This document shows positions 24,695-33,536 of a DNA stretch of 64,000 bases, in pieces. The stretch covers positions 62,001-126,000 of the forward strand of contig JAYUOK010000075.1 of assembly GCA_043760925.1 (NCBI GenBank), in the 5' to 3' direction. The first letter of the stretch is position 1. Each line of letters begins with the position of its first letter. The position numbers and the translations under genes are program-made. The notes under the pieces are model-generated. The model ran no database searches, was not told the origin of the DNA, and saw only the letters and a list, made by a program, of their open reading frames with translations. The stretch comes from Pseudobdellovibrio sp043760925 (GTDB taxonomy: Bacteria > Bdellovibrionota > Bdellovibrionia > Bdellovibrionales > Bdellovibrionaceae).

Positions 24695-26284
24695 TTATGA
24701 AATATGAGTTTCGTGCATAGCAGCCATTTCGGCTGCTTTTTTCTTTTTACTTCGAATCAAGATGAAAGCTAATGCTGCGACCAAAACACCCACGGCACCT
24801 AATGACATCATCGTATCATTATCAAGAGCGCCAGCTTCCGTAACTTCACCATCCGCATTATTTGCTTTTGCAGTCTGATCGTTTGCATCCATTGGCGGAG
24901 GTGGCGGAGCTGCATCCGGTGGTGGTGGTGGCGGCGGTAATGAATTCGCGTCCATTGATGGCGGCGGCGGAAGTTCGCCTTCAGCCGGAGGCGGAGGAAG
25001 TGAATTCATATCATCAGGTGGTGGTGGGCTATTCGCTGCTAACTGCTGCGCATCAGCCGGAGGTGGTGGCATTGAATTCATATCAGGAGGCGGAGCCACT
25101 GGTTGTCCACTTGCCATATCGCCGGCTGGAGGGGCTGCCTGATTTGCATCAATCAAATTTGCTGAGCTATTGTTATCCATTGGGTTTGGCGTTGTCGCTG
25201 CAACATTCGAATTGTTTTGCGCGCTTGTATCAATACTTGAAGCTGATCTCCAGTAACGGATTGTTTCGCCTTCCGCTAATTTCCCTTTTGAATCGATTGG
25301 GTTCGAAGTCCAAAGTTCAACCCATGCTCGGTCGTAACCAAGAATATTTTTAGCAACTTTTCTTAAATTATCGCCGCTTTTAGCAACGTAAGTTTCAGGA
25401 ACCATTCCCATATCTTCATAGTAAAAAAGTGTTTTCGCAGAGTCTTCAGGACGGTTTGGTGATGAGTAATAAATTTTATCACCAGCTCTTACAGAACGAT
25501 TTTTTAAATAACTGTTCTCAGCAATCTTTTTAAGATCTTTAGTTTTATCGGATCCATAAATTTTTTGACTGATTTCTTTTAAGTTCTCACTGGGGCGTGC
25601 AACGTAAACCGTATTCACCCAGCCAACTTTAGACTGGTAAGGAGGAGTTAAAGCGATCTTTTTCAATTCGCTTGAACCACTTGGTTTCGAACTCGAGTAA
25701 GACGAGCTTGTGTAAACCGAATCCGTCGTTGATGTCTCAGTTGATGCGGTTGCAGATGAATCACTCGCTGAACTTTCAACAACTGGAGTTTCAGCTAAAG
25801 ATGAAGTTGTCTCTGTTGTTGTTGTCGAAGTTTCTTCCGTCATCGTTGGAGCTTCAGCGATTGGAGCTGGCTCTTCGATCGGCGCACCAGAGTCGGCGAT
25901 AGATGGTTCAGGTATCACTTCATTTAAACTTGATTCGTCAAGGGTAGGTGCTGCCGCAATTTCTTCAGTTGGTGCAGAACCCTCTGCTGGTGGCGCATCT
26001 GTCGGAGCTGCGGCATCAAGCGAAGCATCGAGTGTCTGATCAGTGCTTTCTTCGATCGTTGTTGTTTCTGTTGTCTCGGTTGTTTCGCCAAGTGCGGCTT
26101 GAAGAGAAGCATCATCTCCACCTTCCGGATCTTGTGGGGCCTCGCTTAGCTCTTCAGCTTCGATCTTATCAACATCGGCATTTTCGATTACTTGATTTTC
26201 ATCTTGAGATTTCTTTGAAGTACATCCACCTACATTTAGAATCAGTCCAACTGTAGCCAATAAGAATAACAAATTTTTCGTCAT
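24695..26284 (-). CDS. LysM lipoprotein with C-terminal membrane helix (FimV-like layout)
   Basis: 529 residues in an unusual order. A lipoprotein signal peptide ends in VGG-Cys21. A Thr/Ser/Glu/Ala-rich low-complexity region spans about 25-205. Two LysM-like modules follow (about 225-275, containing VYVARPSENLKEISQKIYG, and 298-345, containing TYVAKSGDNLRKVAKNILGY). A Pro-rich tract with repeated PPPP runs covers about 380-465, and a membrane helix (about 494-511) plus a Lys-rich tail ends it. If both anchors are real, the protein could link two membranes through peptidoglycan. I choose the second ATG (26284) because AAGGATGAGG is well spaced from it. FimV also pairs LysM with a membrane helix; homology is not claimed. 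Confidence 0.8.
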   Translation of the reverse strand: MTKNLLFLLATVGLILNVGGCTSKKSQDENQVIENADVDKIEAEELSEAPQDPEGGDDASLQAALGETTETTETTTIEESTDQTLDASLDAAAPTDAPPAEGSAPTEEIAAAPTLDESSLNEVIPEPSIADSGAPIEEPAPIAEAPTMTEETSTTTTETTSSLAETPVVESSASDSSATASTETSTTDSVYTSSSYSSSKPSGSSELKKIALTPPYQSKVGWVNTVYVARPSENLKEISQKIYGSDKTKDLKKIAENSYLKNRSVRAGDKIYYSSPNRPEDSAKTLFYYEDMGMVPETYVAKSGDNLRKVAKNILGYDRAWVELWTSNPIDSKGKLAEGETIRYWRSASSIDTSAQNNSNVAATTPNPMDNNSSANLIDANQAAPPAGDMASGQPVAPPPDMNSMPPPPADAQQLAANSPPPPDDMNSLPPPPAEGELPPPPSMDANSLPPPPPPPDAAPPPPPMDANDQTAKANNADGEVTEAGALDNDTMMSLGAVGVLVAALAFILIRSKKKKAAEMAAMHETHIS

Positions 26285-26418
26285 AGCCCTCATCCTTGAT
26301 TAAGTTAAGAACATCCAGCTCTTAAATATAGTACAAATTACAACATACGCTGAGCACGCCGCATAGCAGTTTACAGAAATCCAGACTGACGTCCCCTTGA
26401 CCTCGACTTTTGTCCAGT

Positions 26419-26892
26419 TCACTTATTGCTCTCTTTATATATAAATTTCGATCCGATTTTTACGTTATGTTTTTTAAACCAGCCCTCTTGCATTTCTAGA
26501 GCGTATTTAGCAGGGAATTTACTTGGATAGCCCGGCAATTGCGATTCTTTAGTTGGCCCCATAGCCTTCATCTCTTGAATATCGACTAATTTTTTATTTT
26601 TATCGAAATAACCAATACTTAGATTAATCAGTGTGTTCTTCATCCAGAAACTTCGAAAATCTTCGTCATCAAAAACAAATAACATTCCCTCGTTAGGGCC
26701 AAGTTTTGTTCGAAACATCAAGCCCTGTGCATGTTCAGCTTCTGTTTCGGCTATTTCGGCCCTGATTTTTTTATTCGCTAAAGAAATGCTTTCTTTTCTG
26801 AAAACAATTTGGTCATTGCCCGCATAAGCAATCGAAGTATTAAGAATCAGAGACAGGCAAAAACCGACGGCCCATTTCAAGTGCGATACCAT
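26419..26892 (-). CDS. Exported DUF192-family protein
   Basis: 157 residues: signal peptide to about residue 24 (LNTSIAYA), then the DUF192 core with HAQGLMFR, MLFVFDDED, SFWMKNTLINLSIGYF and AKYALEM, all family landmarks. The function of DUF192 is not established. The ATG at 26892 follows GAGGAG and overlaps the ppx/gppA 3' end by 53 bp, so translation is probably coupled. Confidence 0.88.
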   Translation of the reverse strand: MVSHLKWAVGFCLSLILNTSIAYAGNDQIVFRKESISLANKKIRAEIAETEAEHAQGLMFRTKLGPNEGMLFVFDDEDFRSFWMKNTLINLSIGYFDKNKKLVDIQEMKAMGPTKESQLPGYPSKFPAKYALEMQEGWFKKHNVKIGSKFIYKESNK

Positions 26893-27769
26893 AGCGAACT
26901 CCTCGCGTTGAGACTGTTAATTGAGTTTGATTAAATATTTTTAAAGTTTCAAGTAAAGTTATAACTCCAATTAAAATAACATCGGCCCGCCCTGCGGGAA
27001 TTCCCATTGCTACTTTTTCTTCTACTGTTGCGGTCGTTAACTGGGATAACCATTTTTGTAGTCGCAACTCTGTTAATTTGAACCCATCAATCTGATTCGC
27101 ATCAAACCGACCAAGCTCAGCCGCCACCAGGGTCGTCGGCGTTCCTGCAACAGCAATTATTTCTTCAATGTTAAAATGATGAGGGTTAAGCAGCTTAGCT
27201 TTCATGATGTGTTCGCGGATAAAGGCGCTAGCTTGCTCGACCTCATGATGAGGAGTCGGCTGATTATGAATAAACTTTTCAGTTAATCGAACACAACCGA
27301 TGTTGTAGCTTTCTCCGGCTACTATGGATTTTCCTTGCCCAAAGATAAATTCGGTTGAGCCTCCGCCGATATCAATCACTAAAATATTTCGCTCGGTTTG
27401 AATCCCTGATGTTGCGCCTTGATAAGTTATCAGGGCTTCTTGATCGCCTGGGATAATTTCAATCGGGATTGAATACTTCATTCCTAAATGAAATAAGTCT
27501 TCACGGTTCTCGGCGTCTCGCGCGGCAGACGTGGCCATGGCTAGAATTTTTTCTGGTTTTTCAGCTTTTATTATTCTTTCAAACTTCTGCAGACAAATTT
27601 CTGCACGCTGAAGAGCTTCGGGATGAAAATGTTTTGAATTGTTTAATCCCTGACCTAGCTGCACAACTTCTAAAGAGTCTGAGTAAACTTTTTTAATTCC
27701 ATTAGCGTCAACTTCGGCGATCAAACATAAAAAAGTATTTGATCCAAGATCAAGCGCCGCCACTTTCAT
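26840..27769 (-). CDS. Ppx/GppA-family exopolyphosphatase / pppGpp phosphohydrolase
   Basis: ASKHA-fold hydrolase acting on polyphosphate ends and/or pppGpp. The phosphate-binding ALDLGSNTF (5-13) and IDIGGGSTEF motifs are present. It has 309 residues, the short form without the C-terminal HD domain of E. coli Ppx. The two activities cannot be separated by sequence alone. The start codon overlaps the gatB stop region, joining it to the gat operon. Confidence 0.88.
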   Translation of the reverse strand: MKVAALDLGSNTFLCLIAEVDANGIKKVYSDSLEVVQLGQGLNNSKHFHPEALQRAEICLQKFERIIKAEKPEKILAMATSAARDAENREDLFHLGMKYSIPIEIIPGDQEALITYQGATSGIQTERNILVIDIGGGSTEFIFGQGKSIVAGESYNIGCVRLTEKFIHNQPTPHHEVEQASAFIREHIMKAKLLNPHHFNIEEIIAVAGTPTTLVAAELGRFDANQIDGFKLTELRLQKWLSQLTTATVEEKVAMGIPAGRADVILIGVITLLETLKIFNQTQLTVSTRGVRYGIALEMGRRFLPVSDS

Positions 27770-29244
27770 TATGACTTTTGCTCGAGTTTCTTTTTAAGAA
27801 TTTCATTCACAAGATCGGGATTCGCTTGGCCCTTTGTTGCTTTCATAGCAGCGCCTACGAAAAAACCCATCAGCTTAATCTTCCCTGCACGAAACTCAGC
27901 TACTTGCGAAGCGTTTGCAGAAATGATCTCGTCGACGATTTTTTCAATCGCGCTTGTATCGCTGACTTGTGCGAATCCTTTTTCTTTTACGATCGCTTCG
28001 GCGCTTTGGCCGGTCTTCCACATTTCAATAAAAACAGTTTTTGCAATCTTTCCTGAAATGGCTCCCTTATCAATTAACGAAATTAAATCGGAAAGTGCAT
28101 CTGGTTTTACTGGCGCATCTGAAATTGAAGCATTCGACACGTTCAGTTCTCGTGTTACATCGGTCATAACCCAATTAGCGGCGGTTTTATAATTACCGCA
28201 TGTTTTACCGACGGCTTCAAAGTAGTCAGCAAGATCTTTTTCAACCGTAAGCGCATTTGTATCTTGTGTTGATAGCCCCAATTCTTCTTCGAATCGCTTC
28301 GCGCGTGCAAAAGGTAGTTCTGGTAGGGTAGAGCGTATTTTTTCAATTTCAGAATCAGTCACAATGACCGGTAATAAGTCAGGATCGGGGAAGTACCTAT
28401 AGTCTTGCGCATTTTCTTTTGTCCGCATAGCAAACGTGCGATTTTTATCGGGATCGTATAAACGTGTTTCTTGGATTATGGTTTTACCTGATTCAACTTC
28501 ATCAATTTGGCGATCAATTTCATATTCAACCGCTTTCTCGATAAAGCGAAATGAATTTATATTTTTAATTTCAACTTTCGTTCCTAAATTTTTTGCGCCA
28601 ATTATTCGCACTGACACGTTACAATCACAACGTAATGACCCTTCTTCCAAGTTTCCGTCGCAGACATCTAGATACCGGACAATTTGTTTGATCGTTCGTC
28701 CATACTCAGCCGCTTCGGAAGGCGAAGTCATATCAGGACCTGATACGATTTCTAAAAGCGGGATACCCGCGCGATTATAATTTATTAACGTGTAGTCACC
28801 TTGGTGAATTGATTTGCCCGCGTCTTCTTCCATGTGCGCGCGAGTAATACTCACCGTCTTTTCATAATTGCCGACGTGAAACTTAACTTCTCCGTTTTCG
28901 CAAATGGGTTGATCATACTGCGAAATCTGATAGCCCTTCGGTAAATCTGGGTAGAAATAATTTTTTCGAGCGAAAACTGATTTTTTACGAATTTGGCAAC
29001 CCAGCGCTAGGCCTGTTTTTATTGAATACTCGATCGCTTTTTTATTGATAACGGGCAGAGAGCCTGGCATTCCCACGCTGACGGGCGATGTGTTTTCGTT
29101 ATCGGCCGCATCGAAATTTGTTGCATCGGGGCTGAAGATTTTCGAAATTGTTTTAAGTTGCACGTGAACTTCAATTCCGATCACGGCTTCATAGCCGCGA
29201 AGATGGTAGGGGGCGCTTGGCGAATTCTCTATCTTAGTAGACAC
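27769..29244 (-). CDS. gatB: Asp-tRNA(Asn)/Glu-tRNA(Gln) amidotransferase subunit B
   Basis: GatB binds and phosphorylates mischarged Asp- or Glu-tRNA and receives ammonia from GatA. The family start GYEAVIGIEVHVQL, the HMEEDAGKSIH and NYNRAGIPLLEIVS segments and the C-terminal tail domain are clear. Length of 491 is normal. The start is GTG 29244, overlapping the gatA end by 11 bp. I see no asnS or glnS in the window, so which tRNA is served cannot be told. Confidence 0.96.
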   Translation of the reverse strand: MSTKIENSPSAPYHLRGYEAVIGIEVHVQLKTISKIFSPDATNFDAADNENTSPVSVGMPGSLPVINKKAIEYSIKTGLALGCQIRKKSVFARKNYFYPDLPKGYQISQYDQPICENGEVKFHVGNYEKTVSITRAHMEEDAGKSIHQGDYTLINYNRAGIPLLEIVSGPDMTSPSEAAEYGRTIKQIVRYLDVCDGNLEEGSLRCDCNVSVRIIGAKNLGTKVEIKNINSFRFIEKAVEYEIDRQIDEVESGKTIIQETRLYDPDKNRTFAMRTKENAQDYRYFPDPDLLPVIVTDSEIEKIRSTLPELPFARAKRFEEELGLSTQDTNALTVEKDLADYFEAVGKTCGNYKTAANWVMTDVTRELNVSNASISDAPVKPDALSDLISLIDKGAISGKIAKTVFIEMWKTGQSAEAIVKEKGFAQVSDTSAIEKIVDEIISANASQVAEFRAGKIKLMGFFVGAAMKATKGQANPDLVNEILKKKLEQKS

Positions 29245-30709
29245 TTGGCACCATTCCCTTCGACGGGGATGCCGCCTCTAGCGCTGAGGCAATGTTTAAA
29301 ATCTTTTGTTCTTCAAAATGCGAGCCTGTTAGTTGAATTCCAACTGGAAGGCCAGAATTTGTTAAGCCAAATGGAACGCTTAACCCTGGCAACCCAGCTA
29401 AGTTTGTTGCGGTCGTAAAGATATCATTTAAGTACATCGTTAATGGATCATAAACTCGTTCACCAATTTTAAACGCGGGCGACACAGTGACCGGGCTTAA
29501 TAGTGCATCACATTTTTTGAAAGCATCGGTGTATTGATTCTTTAGCAAACGGCGCACCTGGCAGGCTTTGTTGTAGTAGGCATCGTAGTAGCCGGAAGAT
29601 AAACAATATGTTCCGAGCATGATTCTGCGCTTTACTTCGGTTCCAAAACCTTCGCCACGGGTTTGTGAATAAAAATCATCAAGCCCCATCGCAGACAAAT
29701 CCTTAAAATCTGAACGAAAGCCGTATTTTACGCCATCGTAACGAGCCAGATTTGAAGAAGCTTCGCTTGCCGCAATCAAGTAATACATTGGAACTGCGTA
29801 TTCGGTTAGCGGAACAGAAATTTCGATGAATTCAGCGCCTGCTTTTTTTAACTCTTCAGTGGCGTTGAAATATATTTTTTCTACCTCAGGGTCAAGGCGG
29901 CCTTCGCTTGCATATTCTTTTACTAGTCCAATTTTCATTCCCTTTATATTCGTAGTTAAGTTTTTTGAAAATTGCGGAACAGTTTTTGATGAAGTTGTTG
30001 AATCTTTTTCGTCCTGACCGCAAATCACTTCTAGAGTAAGTGCCGCATCAGCAACACTTGAAACCATCGGGCCCGCTTGATCAAGTGAGGATGCGTATGC
30101 GACAATTCCGTAGCGGCTAACTCGGCCATATGTAGGTTTAATTCCAAAAACTCCACAAAAACTAGAAGGCTGTCGAATAGATCCGCCCGTATCTGTACCG
30201 ATGGTACCCATTGCAAGTCTTGAGGCCTGAGCCGCAGCCGACCCGCCGCTTGAACCACCGGGAACGTGCTGTACATTCCATGGGTTTTTGCATTTACCAT
30301 AATAAGAAGTTTCATTACTGGATCCCATTGCGAATTCATCAAGATTTAATTTTCCCAAGACAACAGCGCCTGCTTTTTTAAGTCGGCTAACAACCGTGGC
30401 GTCGTAGGGTGGTATAAAATTTTCTAGAATTTTTGATCCAGCTGTTGTTCTTAAATTTTTTGTACATAATAAATCCTTTATACCAAAAGCTACACCGGCC
30501 AAAGGCCCAACTGTGTGGCCTTTCTGAATTTGTTCATCAACATATTTAGCATCAGATAAGGCATTTTCATTCATACAAATATAGGCATTAAGCTTCGGGT
30601 TCAGTTGCTCAACCCGGTTTAAAAAAAACTTTGTAACTTCAACCGCAGAAATTTGCTTTGCGTTTACAGCATCGCTGACACTTTTTAAGCTGGCCTGTAA
30701 TAAGTCCAT
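29234..30709 (-). CDS. gatA: Asp-tRNA(Asn)/Glu-tRNA(Gln) amidotransferase subunit A
   Basis: Amidase-signature subunit that frees ammonia from glutamine or asparagine. The catalytic Ser-cisSer-Lys elements are visible: FGIKDLL (Lys), the amidase signature PGGSSGGSAAAQAS, and GTDTGGSIRQPSSFCG. Length of 491 is typical. The ATG at 30709 follows AAGGATCCCG. It lies between gatC and gatB in the usual CAB order. Confidence 0.97.
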   Translation of the reverse strand: MDLLQASLKSVSDAVNAKQISAVEVTKFFLNRVEQLNPKLNAYICMNENALSDAKYVDEQIQKGHTVGPLAGVAFGIKDLLCTKNLRTTAGSKILENFIPPYDATVVSRLKKAGAVVLGKLNLDEFAMGSSNETSYYGKCKNPWNVQHVPGGSSGGSAAAQASRLAMGTIGTDTGGSIRQPSSFCGVFGIKPTYGRVSRYGIVAYASSLDQAGPMVSSVADAALTLEVICGQDEKDSTTSSKTVPQFSKNLTTNIKGMKIGLVKEYASEGRLDPEVEKIYFNATEELKKAGAEFIEISVPLTEYAVPMYYLIAASEASSNLARYDGVKYGFRSDFKDLSAMGLDDFYSQTRGEGFGTEVKRRIMLGTYCLSSGYYDAYYNKACQVRRLLKNQYTDAFKKCDALLSPVTVSPAFKIGERVYDPLTMYLNDIFTTATNLAGLPGLSVPFGLTNSGLPVGIQLTGSHFEEQKILNIASALEAASPSKGMVPSVY

Positions 30710-30734
30710 CGGGATCCTTTTCTACAAATACGAT

Positions 30735-31016
30735 TTATACAACTGGTGGAACCTTAAAAAGATTTCCGGCTTTTTCAGGTGCATTGGCGACCATCTCTTC
30801 TGCAGTGAACTCTTTTTTTACTTCATCGGACCTTGAGAAAAATTCGATATCGCTAGGAGTAACCATAGGCTCGACCCCTTCGGTATCAATTTTCGAGATT
30901 TTTTGAAAATGATCTAAGACTTTTGAAAGTTGCTCGCCAAAAGAAACCGCTTCTTCTTTTGTAATTCGAAGCCGAGCCAATTGGGCAATATGTTCGATGC
31001 TTTTTTGATCAATCAT
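30735..31016 (-). CDS. gatC: Asp-tRNA(Asn)/Glu-tRNA(Gln) amidotransferase subunit C
   Basis: Small belt subunit that stabilises the GatA-GatB complex. 93 residues with the family pattern HIAQLARLRITKEE near the start, FGEQLSKVLDHFQKIS, EGVEPMVTP and the LFKVPPVV end. The ATG follows AAGGAC. First gene of the gatC-gatA-gatB-ppx-DUF192 run. Confidence 0.95.
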   Translation of the reverse strand: MIDQKSIEHIAQLARLRITKEEAVSFGEQLSKVLDHFQKISKIDTEGVEPMVTPSDIEFFSRSDEVKKEFTAEEMVANAPEKAGNLFKVPPVV

Positions 31017-31124
31017 TGGACGTCCTTGGTGAGGACTTCGACAGTAGTAAAAAATAAGCTTTTCTTCAAGCTGCAGAGCTCAACCCACTAGCCGTTTTAC
31101 TGGTTTTTATGGTAGATATGTCGA

Positions 31125-33161
31125 ATGCCCAAAAAGAGTCCGACGAAAAATGGAGCCGCCTCAATACAAGCCCGCCATGAAGAGCTTAAAACTTTAATTC
31201 GGCATCACGATAGCTTGTATCACACTCAGGATAAGCCCGAAATTTCAGATTTTGATTACGATCAACTTTTTACCGAGTTATTGAAAATCGAAGCCGAGAA
31301 TTCAGAATTAGATCTAGCAGACTCGCCATCGCAGCGCGTGGGCGGCGAGGCCATTACGGTTTTCAAAAAAGCTCCACACCGCAAGCCGATGCTGTCGCTA
31401 GCGAATAGTTACTCGCCTGAAGATATTTTAGAATTCAATCTTAGAGTCAAAAAATTTCTAAGGCATGAAAAAGACTCTACTAACAATATTGAATACTTCG
31501 CTGAGCTGAAGCTTGACGGCCTTTCAATGGAACTTGTCTATGAAGATGGTTCACTAGTTCGGGCGCTTACTCGCGGAGATGGTCTTGTTGGGGAAGACGT
31601 CACTCATAATATTAAAACAATGAAATCGATTCCACTTAGGTTGAAAACGACCAATCCCCCAAAATTACTTGAGGTACGCGGCGAAGTTTTAATTTTTAAA
31701 GAAGATTTTGTTAAAATGAATCTAACTAATGAAGAACAAGGCTTACCTGTTTTTGCAAATCCGCGCAATGCGGCCGCCGGTACGATTCGTCAGCTGGATC
31801 CAAAAGTGGCTGCCTCGCGCCCACTTAAATTTATTGCTTATGCGCTTGGAGACTATGAGGGCATCAGTTTTACTTCGCAAAAAAATATTTCAGAAAAATT
31901 TCAGGCTTTGGGAATTCCCGTTCTAAGCGATGATCTGATTTGTTTATCTAGTCAAATTGAAGATGTTGTATCTTACTATCACGAAATCGAAAAAAAGCGT
32001 CAAAAGTTACATTTTGATATCGATGGAATTGTCGTGAAAGCAAATTCTCTTTCCTTACAAGAGGATCTAGGCTTAGTCGCGCGTTCTCCACGCTGGGCAA
32101 CGGCCGCAAAGTTTAAGCCCACGCAGGCTGAAACATTAATTGAAGATATTCAAGTGCAAGTCGGCCGAACCGGCGCATTAACTCCGGTAGCAATTATGTC
32201 TGCCGTCAAAGTTGGCGGAGTCACAATTACCAATGCCACGCTACACAATCAAGATGAAATTGATCGAAAAGATGTTCGCATCGGCGACACGGTGGTTATT
32301 CAACGCGCGGGGGATGTGATACCTGAAGTGGTTTCGGTGATTCTTTCAAAACGCCCAGCAAAATCTAAAGCTTTTAAGATACCACCGGACTGCCCAAGCT
32401 GCGGAACAAAAGCTGTCAAAGAAATTGAAGATGCAATTTTACGATGCCCTAATCCTTTCTGTAAGGCGATTGTTGTTGAGTCGATTAAACATTTTGTATC
32501 AAGACGTGCGATGAATGTTGAAAAAGTCGGCGAGCGGTTAATCGAAACTTTGGTAAGCAATGATTTGATTGAAAAGTTCTCTGATCTATACAAACTTAAA
32601 AAATCGCAGCTACTAGATTTAGAACGCCAAGGTGAAAAGTCTGTTGATAATACATTGAAAAGTATTGAAGCTAGCAAAAAAACGACTCTTTCTAGATTTA
32701 TATATGCATTAGGGATTCGTTTTGTCGGAGAGCAAACCGCAAAACTATTAGCTGATCATTATGTCGCGATTGAAGCGTTTTTAAATTCAACCAAGGAAGA
32801 GCTTGAAACCATTCCCGAAATTGGGCCTAAAGTATCTGAGTCTATTCTGGCCTGGCTGTCGCAAAAACAAAATCAAAAAGAAGTACAAGAACTTGTAAAG
32901 TTAGGCATCGAATTCGAAAAGCCAAAACGATCTGCGACGGGCCCATTACTTGGAAAAAGTTTTCTGGTAACAGGAACCCTGCCCGTTAAGCGGGACGAGG
33001 CTCACGAGTTTATTGAAAAAAATGGCGGAAAGCTTTTGTCTGGAGTTTCTTCGAAGCTGAGCTATCTAGTGGTTGGGGATGATCCCGGTTCAAAAGTTGA
33101 TAAAGCCGAATCTTTGGGAGTTCCGACGATTACCTGGGAAGAGCTTCAGAATTTAGTCTGA
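31125..33161 (+). CDS. ligA: NAD-dependent DNA ligase
   Basis: Seals nicks in replication and repair. Domain order: Ia domain (about 15-75), adenylation domain with KLDG (Lys129), OB fold, a four-Cys zinc finger (CPSC and the CPNPFC segment), helix-hairpin-helix repeats (about 480-590) and a C-terminal BRCT domain (about 600-678). Length of 678 is standard. The ATG at 31125 is plausible but without a clear ribosome site. It converges with the histone gene; a shared hairpin separates them. Confidence 0.97.
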   Translation: MPKKSPTKNGAASIQARHEELKTLIRHHDSLYHTQDKPEISDFDYDQLFTELLKIEAENSELDLADSPSQRVGGEAITVFKKAPHRKPMLSLANSYSPEDILEFNLRVKKFLRHEKDSTNNIEYFAELKLDGLSMELVYEDGSLVRALTRGDGLVGEDVTHNIKTMKSIPLRLKTTNPPKLLEVRGEVLIFKEDFVKMNLTNEEQGLPVFANPRNAAAGTIRQLDPKVAASRPLKFIAYALGDYEGISFTSQKNISEKFQALGIPVLSDDLICLSSQIEDVVSYYHEIEKKRQKLHFDIDGIVVKANSLSLQEDLGLVARSPRWATAAKFKPTQAETLIEDIQVQVGRTGALTPVAIMSAVKVGGVTITNATLHNQDEIDRKDVRIGDTVVIQRAGDVIPEVVSVILSKRPAKSKAFKIPPDCPSCGTKAVKEIEDAILRCPNPFCKAIVVESIKHFVSRRAMNVEKVGERLIETLVSNDLIEKFSDLYKLKKSQLLDLERQGEKSVDNTLKSIEASKKTTLSRFIYALGIRFVGEQTAKLLADHYVAIEAFLNSTKEELETIPEIGPKVSESILAWLSQKQNQKEVQELVKLGIEFEKPKRSATGPLLGKSFLVTGTLPVKRDEAHEFIEKNGGKLLSGVSSKLSYLVVGDDPGSKVDKAESLGVPTITWEELQNLV

Positions 33162-33165
33162 CCAT

Positions 33166-33192
33166 AAAAAAAGCCGATCGAATGATCGGCTT
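33166..33192 (-). terminator. Terminator of the histone gene, shared with ligA
   Basis: AAGCCGATC / GATCGGCTT stem (33171-33179 and 33184-33192) with a GAAT loop. On the minus strand it is followed by a seven-U run, which makes it a strong terminator for the histone transcript. On the plus strand the U-run is poor. Confidence 0.85.
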
Positions 33193-33231
33193 ACAAAGAT
33201 TATAAATTAATTACTTAAATTAGCTGCTTAA

Positions 33232-33426
33232 CTAGATGTGGTCGATGATGATATCGCGAGCCATGACTGTTTTGCGGCCGTCAGCTTTTGCTGCTTCCAT
33301 ACCTTTTGCACATAAACGCTCTACAGCTTTTGATAGCATATCGATTGTTTCAGCCGATGTGTTCATTTCGCCTTTTTCTTTGATGTACTTTTTAACTTTG
33401 CTTGTAACAACTAAAACTTCAGCCAT
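33232..33426 (-). CDS. Bacterial histone-fold protein, Bdellovibrio HBb type
   Basis: 64 residues that form one complete histone fold. A short first helix (SKVKKYIKEKG), loop (EMNTSA), long central helix (ETIDMLSKAVERLCAKGMEAAKADG), then RKTVMARDIIIDHI, which is the RT(V)xxxD loop-2 pairing seen in archaeal and eukaryotic histones. It matches what I recall of the Bdellovibrio bacteriovorus histone Bd0055, described as a major chromatin protein that binds DNA end-on or by bending rather than by wrapping. The ATG sits behind GGAGG and a strong terminator follows, so the unit is short, monocistronic and suited to high expression. Confidence 0.92.
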   Translation of the reverse strand: MAEVLVVTSKVKKYIKEKGEMNTSAETIDMLSKAVERLCAKGMEAAKADGRKTVMARDIIIDHI

Positions 33427-33536
33427 AGTGCCTCCAATTATTATTTATTCAGACTTAAAAAGCGTTACATACGACTTGGCGGATGACAAACAAACCCTGG
33501 TCTTGTCGCTGCGCATCTACCATATCATGACGTTTT

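Noticed and set aside
24890..25100. Apparent DNA repeats (GGTGGTGGTGG)
   Set aside because: Explained by poly-Pro codons in the LysM protein; not a CRISPR or satellite array.
24862..25353. 163-codon frame antisense to the LysM lipoprotein gene
   Set aside because: A by-product of Pro-codon repeats read backwards.
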